DNA of 20,472 bases from CAKQOE01 sp963627215 (GTDB lineage Bacteria > Bacillota > Clostridia > Peptostreptococcales > Anaerovoracaceae), in NCBI GenBank assembly GCA_963627215.1, contig CAVGAH010000033.1, forward strand, positions 1 through 20,472, written 5' to 3'. Below the pieces are notes generated by a model, which saw only the letters and a program-made list of their open reading frames with translations, was not told the DNA's origin and ran no database searches. Both the position numbers and the translations under genes were made by a program. Of this stretch, positions 1-6,645 are shown piece after piece; the first letter of the stretch is position 1, and every line of letters begins with the position of its first letter.

Positions 1-5
1 TTTGG

Positions 6-17
6 GGCGTCTTTTTG
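6..17 (+). repeat. First copy of a 12-bp terminator tail; body lies outside the window
   Basis: The sequence GGCGTCTTTTTG here is repeated exactly at 153-164, where it closes a long folded element. The spacing is 147 bases. This suggests the window opens on the tail of an upstream copy of the same element. Only the tail is visible, so the pairing partner of this copy cannot be seen. Confidence 0.4.
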
Positions 18-60
18 AATCAATAAAAATTACAATAAAGTATACTTTTTCGTAAATTCA

Positions 61-164
61 GGACGCTTTCCAGTTGCCTGCGAAATATACGTGACGCTCC
101 GTGGTACAGGGAATTTCAACTACGCTTACCCGTATATTCTCCGGCAGTATATGGCGTCTTTTTG
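61..164 (+). other. Long folded plus-strand RNA element ending in a T-tract (terminator-like, unassigned)
   Basis: Nested helices can be drawn by eye: 62-66 with 154-158, 75-78 with 143-146, 84-91 with 131-138 (8 bp), and 100-104 with 120-124 (one G-T pair). The outer stem is followed directly by TTTTT at 159-163, so as plus-strand RNA it would behave as a terminator. It lies just past the stop codon of the minus-strand cobS, so it may end a convergent plus-strand transcript from outside the window, or be a stand-alone small RNA. The element does not match any riboswitch consensus I recognise. No open reading frame follows it on the plus strand. Confidence 0.5.
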
Positions 165-175
165 TATTTATAAAA

Positions 176-976
176 TTATAACAAGGTGCCTATATCTGCC
201 ATAACAGCTACAATAATGAGCATCAGCAGCTCGCTCATCTGTATGAGCCAGCCGCAGAGGTCTCCGCTTATGCCGCCGAATTGTTTTAAAGTCATTCTTC
301 TGAAATATACGAACAGTATCAGTATCATGCACGCGCATATTACTGCAAATATAGCTGAGATGTATGCCATCGCAGCAAGTGCAACTACAGTCACAATCAG
401 CGATGCGGCTGCGACTGCTTTCATGTCGGATGCGCTTGTAAATGTGTATAGCATGCCTTTCTTTTTTGACGGCTCGATGTGCGATATAGCAAATGCTGTT
501 ACCGATCTTGATATTACCGGGATGACTGTCAGCAGTGTTATTACCGCTGTCAGACTGCTGCTCTGTGTAGTGTGTGACAGTATTTCATAATATGATGCCG
601 AGCAGAGCAGCATGTAGACTATCATCCACATGACGCCGAAGGCGCCCATATGCGGGTCGTCCATTATTTCAAGCTTTTTCTGGCGCTCGGCGTGGGAGCT
701 GAGGGCGTCCATGGTGTCTGAGAAGCCGTCCATGTGTATGCCGCCTGTTACGAGCAGCGGTACGGCGCAGGCGATGGCTGCGCCCAGAACAGGTGAAAGC
801 TCCGTCGCGCAGACGAGCGCGGCCCAGGCTGCCTGTGCTGCGCCTGTTACAAGACCTGCGACTGGCAGTAAACAGAATGCGTATTTCAGGTTGCTGCTGT
901 TCCAATAGACCATTGGCATCGGTATTCTTGTATATACTGAAAGTATTATTATAAATGGTTCAAAAAGTTTTTTCAT
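176..976 (-). CDS. cobS: Adenosylcobinamide-GDP ribazoletransferase (cobalamin-5'-phosphate synthase)
   Basis: CobS is an integral membrane enzyme that joins adenosylcobinamide-GDP with alpha-ribazole (or its phosphate) in the last part of nucleotide-loop assembly. The 266-residue protein has the family length, several hydrophobic segments (about 36-60, 65-79, 115-127, 140-160, 190-225, 245-262) and the CobS signature around residues 78-113: GGIHMDGFSDTMDAL followed by MDDPHMGAFG, with the Asp-rich metal-binding pattern. The start is ATG at 976; the ribosome site before it is weak. It is the last gene of the cobT-cobU-cobS series. The upstream gap of 88 bases contains a GC palindrome. No minus-strand terminator is seen after the stop. 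Assignment is firm. Confidence 0.95.
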   Translation of the reverse strand: MKKLFEPFIIILSVYTRIPMPMVYWNSSNLKYAFCLLPVAGLVTGAAQAAWAALVCATELSPVLGAAIACAVPLLVTGGIHMDGFSDTMDALSSHAERQKKLEIMDDPHMGAFGVMWMIVYMLLCSASYYEILSHTTQSSSLTAVITLLTVIPVISRSVTAFAISHIEPSKKKGMLYTFTSASDMKAVAAASLIVTVVALAAMAYISAIFAVICACMILILFVYFRRMTLKQFGGISGDLCGWLIQMSELLMLIIVAVMADIGTLL

Positions 977-1029
977 TTTCGTTTACCGTGACTGTATATG
1001 ATAGATGGTATTTAAAAGCGCGGACAGAG

Positions 1030-1048
1030 GCGCCGCCTGCAGCGGCGC
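1030..1048. repeat. GC palindrome between cobU and cobS
   Basis: GCGCCGC-CTGCA-GCGGCGC forms a perfect 7-bp stem with a 5-base loop in the 88-base gap between cobU and cobS. Neither strand has a following T-tract, so it is not a simple terminator. It could shape the mRNA before cobS or slow decay of the upstream part of the transcript. Confidence 0.5.
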
Positions 1049-1064
1049 GGCATCATTCATCCGG

Positions 1065-1766
1065 CTATTTTAACCTTACAGGGATGCCGCAGACTACTTC
1101 TGCCGCGGTGTCGGCCGCCGCGGCGGCCGTTCTGCTCGCTGCGGCGAGCGCATCTATGTAATCAAGTGTGTATTTATCGTAGGAGCAGCCGTCTGAGAAT
1201 ATCATGTCTGAGACTATGATGAGGCTGCTGCAGCGGCGCGACAGCGCGGCTGCGGTCTGTTCCAAGGCGGCCGCGACCTGTTGTTTTGGTTTTGGGGATG
1301 CGAGAGGGCGCGGCGGCCGGTGCGGGTCGCCGGAGGCGTCGTCAGGCTCTGAAAACATTATATTTGCAGCAAATCCCGAAAAGCAGTCGAAAAGTACGAC
1401 GCGTCCTTCTGCATACTCTGTGAGCTGCTCAGCATCAGCAACTGAAAAGCATTCAAATGTTTCATATTTTACTTTTACATTTCTTTCGTCTGAATACAAT
1501 GATCCTTCATCTGTCATAGCGGCTTCAAGTCTATCATCAAATACACCGTTTCGGTGTATTTTTATTTCTTTACCACTCCGCCTCCTTCTGTGTCGCTTTA
1601 TGCGCTCAACAGAATCAGCGCCGCTGTCGCTCATAGTCGCGGCGTATATAATTACTGCTTCATCCTCACCGCGCTCTGCAGCCTCGGCAGCGGCTATACG
1701 CTCCGCCTGCTTCTCCGCATATTCAGATTTTCCGCTGGCCGTACCGCCTGTTACAAACAAGAACAT
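1065..1766 (-). CDS. cobU: Adenosylcobinamide kinase / adenosylcobinamide-phosphate guanylyltransferase
   Basis: CobU phosphorylates adenosylcobinamide and then transfers GMP from GTP, giving the adenosylcobinamide-GDP used by CobS. The P-loop VTGGTASGKS is at residues 5-14. The block RIKRHRRRR at 55-63 corresponds to the family region holding the guanylylated histidine (here H59 is the likely residue). VVLFDCFSGFAANIM at 123-137 matches the Walker B region, and the C-terminal VVCGIPVRLK fits the family end. At 233 residues it is longer than the usual 170-190. The excess lies in an Ala/Glu-rich stretch (24-37) and a Pro/Ser-rich loop (139-163). The segment 183-205, which should carry the conserved NEVG-like loop, is divergent (VSDMIFSDG). 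The identity is good, but the enzyme may be specialised. Confidence 0.87.
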   Translation of the reverse strand: MFLFVTGGTASGKSEYAEKQAERIAAAEAAERGEDEAVIIYAATMSDSGADSVERIKRHRRRRSGKEIKIHRNGVFDDRLEAAMTDEGSLYSDERNVKVKYETFECFSVADAEQLTEYAEGRVVLFDCFSGFAANIMFSEPDDASGDPHRPPRPLASPKPKQQVAAALEQTAAALSRRCSSLIIVSDMIFSDGCSYDKYTLDYIDALAAASRTAAAAADTAAEVVCGIPVRLK

Positions 1767-1784
1767 AAGTTTATACCTATTTTA

Positions 1785-1806
1785 AAAATCGCGCCGTTAC
1801 CGGCGC
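1785..1806 (-). terminator. GNRA-loop hairpin plus T-run in the cobU leader (attenuator-like)
   Basis: On the minus strand the leader folds as GCGCCG-GTAA-CGGCGC, a 6-bp stem with a GNRA-class loop, followed by GATTTTT. The T-run ends about 18 bases before the cobU start codon. It lies downstream of a candidate promoter, so it would stop or tune transcription into cobU. It could also terminate the cobT transcript. Confidence 0.55.
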
Positions 1807-1835
1807 ATATCTGACATTAAATCATTGATCGCCCT

Positions 1836-1864
1836 ATTCTACCACGATAATATTTTCTAAACAA
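1836..1864 (-). promoter_or_regulatory. Candidate promoter for cobU-cobS
   Basis: On the minus strand TTGTTT (1859-1864) and TAGAAT (1836-1841) are separated by exactly 17 bases, a good sigma-A-type layout. It lies in the 142-base gap after cobT and points at cobU, with about 65 bases of leader containing the hairpin at 1785-1806. Assignment is from sequence pattern only. Confidence 0.5.
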
Positions 1865-1908
1865 GTGTTTATTATTTATTCTTTTAAAAATTTTCCTGCA
1901 GCACACTA

Positions 1909-2988
1909 TCATTTATCAAATCTCTCATACGCCGTGATAGCCGCGTCATCAAACGTCCTGCCGTTATTATAAACACTAAGCGCTATATCAAGAAGCGGCA
2001 ACAGCATAACGCCCGACGTTCCCTCGCCGAGCGCCATATCAGCATCAAGCACAGGCTTCTTTCCAAGCAGCTCAGCAAGCTTCGCAGCCGCAGGCTCGCG
2101 TCCCGCGCACGACATCAGCATGTAGCCCAACGCCGCCGGACACATCCTGGCAGCCAACACAGCCGCCGCCGATGATACAGAAACATCCACTATAACAGGC
2201 AGCCCATGCTCCGCGCCGCCCAGAAACAGTCCGACCATACCGGCTATCTCAAGCCCTCCGACCTTAGACAGCACATCAAGCGCATCTGACGCATCCGGTC
2301 CATTCACACGCAGCGCCCTTTCCACGGCGCTGACCTTGCGCGCCAGTCCTTCATCAGAAAGTCCGGCTCCGCGCCCTGTAAGCGCCTGCGGCTCAAGACC
2401 CGTAATTGCGCACGTTATCGCCGTCATAGGCGTAGTATTTCCTATACCCATCTCACCGCTGACCGCTATATCATACCCGCGCTCAGACAGCATCGCCGCA
2501 ATATCCATACCGGCATGCACAGCCTCACACGCTTCCTCACGGCTCATTGCAGCGCCCACAGCTATATTTCCAGCGCCTCGGCGTATCTTCTTATCTATAA
2601 CGCGCTCATCAAGCGCGCTCCTGTCAGCCGCTGTCCCCATATCGACAGCAAAAACGTCAGCGCCCGCAGCCGCAGCCATCATATTTACAGTAGAGCCGCC
2701 CGCAGCGACAGCATTTGCGACATTTACAGTCACCGAGCTGTCAGTCTGCGATACGCCCTCAGCCACAACGCCGTGGTCACCGCACATAACGACTACAGCC
2801 TTTTTATTTATCCTCACATCTGCCGACCCGCGTGCTCCCGCGATATCGACGATCATATCTTCAAATCTTCCGAGCCCGTCAACAGGCTTCGCCAGGCTGT
2901 CCCAATGCTCCCGAGCCGCGCGCCCGGCGCGCGCATCAGCAGCCTTTATCCCGCTTATCCGTTCCTTCAACATTTCCTCAAATAACAT
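1909..2988 (-). CDS. cobT: Nicotinate-nucleotide--dimethylbenzimidazole phosphoribosyltransferase
   Basis: CobT makes alpha-ribazole phosphate from nicotinate mononucleotide and the lower-ligand base, supplying the nucleotide loop of B12. The 359-residue protein has the family length. Visible family blocks are LAKPVDGLG near residue 33, VVMCGDHGVVAEGVSQTDSSVT near 67-88, GEMGIGNTTPMTAI, the ALTGRGAGL block, and LGEGTSG near the C terminus, which holds the catalytic glutamate. The start is ATG at 2988 with GGAA a few bases upstream, 21 bases after the cbiA stop. A 15-bp palindrome (2918-2932) sits inside the N-terminal coding part and reads RAGRA. Substrate base (DMB or another azole or phenol) cannot be told from the sequence. 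Confidence 0.95.
   Translation of the reverse strand: MLFEEMLKERISGIKAADARAGRAAREHWDSLAKPVDGLGRFEDMIVDIAGARGSADVRINKKAVVVMCGDHGVVAEGVSQTDSSVTVNVANAVAAGGSTVNMMAAAAGADVFAVDMGTAADRSALDERVIDKKIRRGAGNIAVGAAMSREEACEAVHAGMDIAAMLSERGYDIAVSGEMGIGNTTPMTAITCAITGLEPQALTGRGAGLSDEGLARKVSAVERALRVNGPDASDALDVLSKVGGLEIAGMVGLFLGGAEHGLPVIVDVSVSSAAAVLAARMCPAALGYMLMSCAGREPAAAKLAELLGKKPVLDADMALGEGTSGVMLLPLLDIALSVYNNGRTFDDAAITAYERFDK
2918..2932. repeat. CCG-centred palindrome, copy inside cobT
   Basis: GCGCGC-CCG-GCGCGC, identical to the copies at 13463-13477 (inside cbiH) and 16064-16078 (intergenic). In cobT it lies in the frame that reads RAGRA at about residues 20-25 in the alpha-helical N terminus. Related palindromes with different arms occur at 10054, 10098 and 17690. 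Confidence 0.55.
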
Positions 2989-3009
2989 AATATTCCATCG
3001 CTTTCATTT

Positions 3010-4407
3010 TCATCCTCTGCGCCGGGTGCAGGCTCTGACAAACCTCATTGCTGCCTCAGGCGAATCGTAATAAAACAGATGCGGAAATCCTGCGTACATA
3101 TCGTCTGTCATGATCCCGCACTCCCAGCTCCGGCTCCCGTCAGGCTTGACCGCCATAAACGAATCCCCGCAGCAGTCGCTGTCCCAGTAATGAAATTCAT
3201 GCGCCTTAAGCTCCGAGCCCTCCCGGCACAGCAGCCCGTCCTCAAGAGCTCTAAGCTTCACATAACCGAACCGCCCCAGTCTGTCAGTCCTGAAGCACCG
3301 TCCCGGAACAACGCCCGCCATACGATAAACATTTCCGTCAGCGCCCTCAAGCGTTTCATGCAGATACATAAATCCGCCGCACTCCGCTATCATCGGTACG
3401 CCGTCAGCCCTCGACTGCCTTATAGCCGCAAGCATCGGCTCATTCGCCGCAAGCTCCGCCGCGTGCAGCTCAGGATAACCTCCGCTCAGTATCACTCCAT
3501 CCGTCCCGTCAGGCAAAGCGCTGTCCCTCAAAGGACTGAACGGTATCACATCGCACCCGAGCTCCTGCAATAATGCAATATTTTCCTTATATGTAAAACA
3601 AAATGCATCGTCCGAGGCCAATGCAATACGTACCTTGCGCGCGTCACCGCGCAAAATAGCTGCAGCTTCCACAGAAACGCGCTCATTAAAGCGCGTTTTC
3701 CACTCCGGCACAGCGGCTTCCAGGCGCGGGGCTTCAGTCGCAAGCTCCATTATACCGTCTATATCTACAGTTTTTTCCATTTCAGAAGCTATAAGCTTCA
3801 TTTTTTCCTTTATATCAGCTATCTCAGCCGCCGTAACAAGCCCCAGGTGGCGGCTTTCAAGCATGAGCGCCGCGCGGCGCGGCAGGTATCCTATCGGCTT
3901 TACGCCCATTGCTGCTGCCATTTCTGCCGCACGTGCGTAAAGCTTTTCAGACATGTTATTAAAAATAACACCTTTTATGCAGCTGTCCGTTATCTCAGGC
4001 CAGTCGAGAAATCCCTTAAGCACAGCGCCGACAGACGCGCCCATTCCTCTGCAGTTTATCACGAGTATCACAGGAGCCTTTACGGCGCGCGCCACGCTGA
4101 ACGTGCTCGCCTCAGACGTAAGACCTATGCCGTCGTAATACCCCATGACACCTTCAATTACAGAAATGTCAGTTTCTTCCTCAGCCTGATTGACTATCCA
4201 TCTGAGCGTTTTTTCATCAGAAAAAAACGGGTCGAGATTTCCAGCCCTCGCACCCGTTATACGCTCATAAAACATAGGATCTATATAGTCGGGGCCGCAT
4301 TTAAACGCTGACGCGGCGAGCCCCCTGTCGACAAGACACTGCAGCAGCCCTGACGTTACAGTCGTTTTGCCGCTGCCGCTCCCTGTACCGGCTATAAGTA
4401 CCCTCAT
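3010..4407 (-). CDS. cbiA: Cobyrinate a,c-diamide synthase
   Basis: CbiA uses ATP and glutamine to amidate the a and c side chains of cobyrinic acid. The 465-residue protein shows both expected domains: an N-terminal dethiobiotin-synthetase-like ATPase with the P-loop GTGSGSGKT at 7-15, FKCGPDYIDP at 35-44 and EGVMGYYDG at 85-93; and a C-terminal class I glutamine amidotransferase with SGGYPELHA near 308-316, the nucleophile Cys343 in AECGGFMYL, and a histidine in AHEFHYWD (402-409). ATG at 4407 overlaps the stop of the upstream NTPase gene by an ATGA junction, which points to translational coupling. CobT follows after 21 bases. Assignment is firm. Confidence 0.96.
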   Translation of the reverse strand: MRVLIAGTGSGSGKTTVTSGLLQCLVDRGLAASAFKCGPDYIDPMFYERITGARAGNLDPFFSDEKTLRWIVNQAEEETDISVIEGVMGYYDGIGLTSEASTFSVARAVKAPVILVINCRGMGASVGAVLKGFLDWPEITDSCIKGVIFNNMSEKLYARAAEMAAAMGVKPIGYLPRRAALMLESRHLGLVTAAEIADIKEKMKLIASEMEKTVDIDGIMELATEAPRLEAAVPEWKTRFNERVSVEAAAILRGDARKVRIALASDDAFCFTYKENIALLQELGCDVIPFSPLRDSALPDGTDGVILSGGYPELHAAELAANEPMLAAIRQSRADGVPMIAECGGFMYLHETLEGADGNVYRMAGVVPGRCFRTDRLGRFGYVKLRALEDGLLCREGSELKAHEFHYWDSDCCGDSFMAVKPDGSRSWECGIMTDDMYAGFPHLFYYDSPEAAMRFVRACTRRRG

Positions 4408-4898
4408 TCCATATACCTCGCTATTATATCAGGGATATTGCCCCTGTTTTCTTCATCTACTGTAAGTATGACCGTATCATCGCGTTCGTGCAGCATATCC
4501 CAGAACGGTCCGTCCGGCTTGTTTCTGAGTACTCCGATAGTTCGTATGCCCCGGTCGAGCATCGCAGGCACTGCCGCCATGAAAACAGGCGCGTCCTTTT
4601 CCATAAAACCAAGCTCGTCCATTATGAGCATGTCGCAGCCTGAAGTATCGATATCTGTAAGCATCTTTCCTGCGCGGTCAAAAGCTCCTATATCAGGAAC
4701 AGGCCTTGAAAGTCCTCCCGGCGCAGCTACTTCTACATCCTGCTCGCCGCTCTCTCCGATGACCTTCATCATCAGTATGCCTGTGCTTCTGTCCAGGTGC
4801 GTCGTAAATCCGAGCGGCCTGATATTTTCTTTTTCAAGAAATCTTTTTATTGCCGTAGACTTTCCGACCTGAACATCTCCGGTAAGAAAAACATTCAT
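4404..4898 (-). CDS. THEP1-like P-loop nucleoside-triphosphatase (NTPase_1 family)
   Basis: This is a 164-residue protein of the THEP1/NTPase_1 family. It has the P-loop GDVQVGKST at 7-15, the Walker B-like MLIMDELGFME at 90-100, and a C-terminal ILTVDEENRGNIP typical of the family. Members hydrolyse nucleoside triphosphates in vitro, and their cellular job is mostly unknown. Here it is translationally coupled to cbiA (4-base overlap) and lies between cbiET and cbiA, so a link to corrinoid or cobalt metabolism is a reasonable inference but is not shown. A GAGGGG ribosome site lies about 10 bases before ATG at 4898. It is too short to be CobA/BtuR-type adenosyltransferase and lacks that family's motifs. 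Confidence 0.85.
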   Translation of the reverse strand: MNVFLTGDVQVGKSTAIKRFLEKENIRPLGFTTHLDRSTGILMMKVIGESGEQDVEVAAPGGLSRPVPDIGAFDRAGKMLTDIDTSGCDMLIMDELGFMEKDAPVFMAAVPAMLDRGIRTIGVLRNKPDGPFWDMLHERDDTVILTVDEENRGNIPDIIARYME

Positions 4899-4925
4899 TT
4901 TCGTTTATCCCCTCTACACGTCACT

Positions 4926-4955
4926 GCAGTCGGCGCGGTGACGCGCGCTTACTGC
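4926..4955. repeat. GTGA-loop hairpin repeat, copy 1 (downstream of cbiET)
   Basis: The core GCGCG-GTGA-CGCGC is at 4933-4946. An outer stem GCAGT (4926-4930) with ACTGC (4951-4955) extends it, and TTTT follows on the plus strand. Related cores with GTGCG/CGCAC arms are at 8921-8934 and 17772-17785. The first arm base and its partner change together. It lies in the 120-base gap between cbiET and the NTPase gene. Confidence 0.55.
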
Positions 4956-5018
4956 TTTTCCGGTCATAACTTATTCGTTCTTCAAATTCGTTCTTAAAAC
5001 GTTTCTCCGATATCTCTC

Positions 5019-6251
5019 CTATTTGAACCGGAATTCCGCTTTTATTATAAACACAGGGTTCTGCGCCTGCAGCAGGTTGTGCTCGCCTACGCTGCGCGTC
5101 CTTGACGCTGATATCTGCGTGTATTCTATTTTAAGTGCTTTTTTTGTGCTCAGCATCGTTACTGATTTTGCAATCGTTTCCATTGAAACTGCGTTTATAA
5201 CGAGTCTGAAATCACGGCGCGCTTCTCTGTTCTTTTCGACAAGTGCGTCTATTATGCCCTCGAGCATGCCATTTGAGCCGCCTACGAACACGAAATCAGG
5301 CGCAGGGAGCTCTTCGAGCGCCTCCGGTGCGCTGCCCGTTACTGCGATTATATTATCTACTGCCATCGCGTGAGCGTTTTTCTGCAGCAGATCTATCGCC
5401 TCGGGATTTACCTCGATGCCGTAAACTGTTCCTCTGTAGGCCGCCATGGCTGCTTCTATCGAGACTGAACCCGTTCCGGCGCCTATGTCGTAGACTATGC
5501 TTTCAGGCTGTATCTTCAGCGCCGACATAGTTACGGCTCTGACCTCTCTTTTTGTCATCGGAACGTTTCCGCGCTCAAATTTTTCGTCTGCTATGCCTGC
5601 CAGTATGCGCTCGTCAGCTTTTTCATTTATGACGAGCATTACTGCGAGCTTGTCGTACTCGCCGTCTGCGAGCTCGCCTACAGTGCCTGATATTATCGTC
5701 TCCTCAGGGTATGACAGGCGCTCGCCGATGTAAACCGGCAGGCAGCCGAAGCCGTACTCTCCGAGTGTATGTAAAAGTCTGGAAATATTTCCATCTGTCA
5801 GCACGAATGTTTTCTTGTTGCGTCTGACCTCAGACGCTATGTTTATGCTGCGCCCGTGCGCGCTTATCACTTCTGCGTCGTTCCACGCCTGACCTACCGC
5901 GCTGCACATGTATGACAGCGACGATACGCCCGGAAGCACTCTCGGCTCATACTTTGCGAGTGCTTCTGCTATAGCGGGCGCTCCGCTGTAAAGGCCCGGG
6001 TCGCCTGATACGAGGACTGCGAAATGCTCCGCGTCCTCTGCATCTATTATCTCCGCTATTTTATCTGCGCGGTACTCGCTTATGAGCTTTTTTCCTTCTG
6101 CCGCGAACGGCTCTATCATGCGCGCCGCGCCTATTATGACGTCGGCTGCGTTTATCGCGTTTATTACCTGCAATGTGGCCGTTTCCGGATTTCCGAGGCC
6201 TATGCCTGCTATTACTATATTCTTTTTATCTTTAATTACAGTATATTCCAT
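5019..6251 (-). CDS. cbiET: CbiE-CbiT fusion: cobalt-precorrin C5- and C15-methyltransferase/decarboxylase
   Basis: The 410-residue protein joins two SAM-dependent enzymes. Residues 10-210 are a CbiE-type tetrapyrrole methylase with VIAGIGLGNPETATLQ near 13-28 and VSGDPGLYSG at 81-90. Residues 225-410 are CbiT, a Rossmann methyltransferase with VPMTKREVRAV at 230-240, SAM motif DIGAGTGSVSIEAA at 255-268 and FVGGS later. Together they methylate C5 and C15 and remove the C12 acetate carboxyl, as CobL does in the aerobic path. ATG at 6251 was chosen; GGAAGA upstream is a usable ribosome site. A 14-bp tandem duplication covers the start codon and creates a second, out-of-frame ATG at 6265. It is the first gene of the second B12 block. 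Confidence 0.95.
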   Translation of the reverse strand: MEYTVIKDKKNIVIAGIGLGNPETATLQVINAINAADVIIGAARMIEPFAAEGKKLISEYRADKIAEIIDAEDAEHFAVLVSGDPGLYSGAPAIAEALAKYEPRVLPGVSSLSYMCSAVGQAWNDAEVISAHGRSINIASEVRRNKKTFVLTDGNISRLLHTLGEYGFGCLPVYIGERLSYPEETIISGTVGELADGEYDKLAVMLVINEKADERILAGIADEKFERGNVPMTKREVRAVTMSALKIQPESIVYDIGAGTGSVSIEAAMAAYRGTVYGIEVNPEAIDLLQKNAHAMAVDNIIAVTGSAPEALEELPAPDFVFVGGSNGMLEGIIDALVEKNREARRDFRLVINAVSMETIAKSVTMLSTKKALKIEYTQISASRTRSVGEHNLLQAQNPVFIIKAEFRFK

Positions 6252-6275
6252 AACTTATCTTCCATAACTTATCTT
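6248..6275. repeat. 14-bp tandem duplication at the cbiET start
   Basis: CCATAACTTATCTT occurs twice in direct tandem (6248-6261 and 6262-6275). On the minus strand it duplicates the start region, so an ATG sits 14 bases upstream of the true start and out of frame. The duplication also supplies the GGAAGA ribosome site for the inner start. Confidence 0.7.
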
Positions 6276-6312
6276 TTATAAACTCTCTTTTTCAAAATTT
6301 ATATGCCGGTTA

Positions 6313-6341
6313 TTGCTTTTCAAATAACAGCATAATATAAT
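6313..6341 (+). promoter_or_regulatory. Promoter for the candidate antitoxin RNA
   Basis: TATAAT at 6336-6341 is a perfect -10 element. TTGCTT at 6313-6318 lies exactly 17 bases upstream as a weaker -35. It points at the plus strand where no protein gene follows, but where a short RNA would run antisense to the 3' end of the small toxin gene. Confidence 0.6.
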
Positions 6342-6375
6342 AAAAGCACAACAGGCAACCGTAAAGCGGTCAGCT
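6342..6375. repeat. Inverted repeat, left arm, of the type I toxin locus
   Basis: AAAGCACAACAG (6343-6354) and GCGGTCAGCT (6366-6375) recur in inverted orientation at 6552-6563 and 6530-6539. The toxin transcript, if it reads through to about 6342, would carry complementary 5' and 3' ends able to pair over about 200 bases, which could hide the ribosome site. Confidence 0.65.
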
Positions 6376-6445
6376 AAAATTATAGGTTATGTAAGTAACC
6401 GCCAACTTTAGCAGGGGAGGCGGTTATTTACGCTTATCATTATTT
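6348..6445 (+). ncRNA. Candidate antisense antitoxin RNA of a type I toxin-antitoxin locus
   Basis: An RNA starting about 7 bases after the TATAAT at 6336-6341 and ending past the hairpin at 6392-6430 would be roughly 85-100 bases. It would be fully complementary to the 3' untranslated part and last codons of the toxin mRNA. This is the layout of the Fst and TxpA/RatA systems, where convergent transcripts share a terminator. Exact ends are inferred from the promoter and hairpin. Confidence 0.5.
6392..6430. terminator. Shared terminator hairpin between toxin and antisense RNA
   Basis: TAAGTAACCGCC (6392-6403) pairs with GGCGGTTATTTA (6419-6430) over 12 bp with one G-T pair and a 15-base loop. 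The right arm overlaps the toxin stop codon. T-runs after it are modest on both strands, so termination efficiency is uncertain. Confidence 0.55.
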
Positions 6446-6510
6446 TTGTAAACACTTACGAGCAGCATCAAAATATTTAATACTATCATAAGGATCTCAA
6501 AATCTGACAT
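6424..6510 (-). CDS. Small hydrophobic type I toxin (Hol_Tox / Fst-TxpA-like), 28 residues
   Basis: This short frame reads MSDFEILMIVLNI, continues with LMLLVSVYK and ends NNDKRK. It is a single membrane-spanning helix (about residues 5-21) with an acidic N terminus and a charged basic tail, the architecture and the M-S-D-F/Y-E start of the Firmicutes holin-like toxin family. A very strong ribosome site (AAAGGGGGTGAG) precedes the ATG at 6510. The flanks hold an antisense promoter, a shared hairpin and long-range complementary repeats, as expected of type I systems. Such toxins insert in the membrane and halt growth when the unstable antisense RNA is lost. Assignment is by architecture and motif; toxicity is untested. 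Confidence 0.82.
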   Translation of the reverse strand: MSDFEILMIVLNILMLLVSVYKNNDKRK

Positions 6511-6529
6511 GCGCTCACCCCCTTTCGGG

Positions 6530-6563
6530 AGCTGACCGCCGTTCCTGTATTCTGTTGTGCTTT
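6530..6563. repeat. Inverted repeat, right arm, in the toxin mRNA 5' leader
   Basis: AGCTGACCGC (6530-6539) and CTGTTGTGCTTT (6552-6563) are reverse complements of 6366-6375 and 6343-6354. On the minus strand this arm lies in the toxin leader, ending about 20 bases before the ATG and next to the ribosome site. Confidence 0.65.
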
Positions 6564-6645
6564 GTCCTGCGGACAATATCTATATTAACATATCGACTAC
6601 AGATTTTATATATTTTTATTACTTCTTTATGACGTGAAATTAGCT

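Noticed and set aside
61..164. Known riboswitch or T-box at the window start
   Set aside because: GTGGTACAGGG near 101 faintly recalls the T-box TGGNACCGCG and the outer stem/T-run fits, but the ACCGCG part and a specifier arm are missing. No cobalamin, purine, SAM or other consensus that I know matches.
186..590. Plus-strand open frames across cobS, cobU, cobT, cbiA and other genes
   Set aside because: They are long only because the opposite strand is GC-rich and coding. They lack ribosome sites and family motifs and overlap firmly identified genes.
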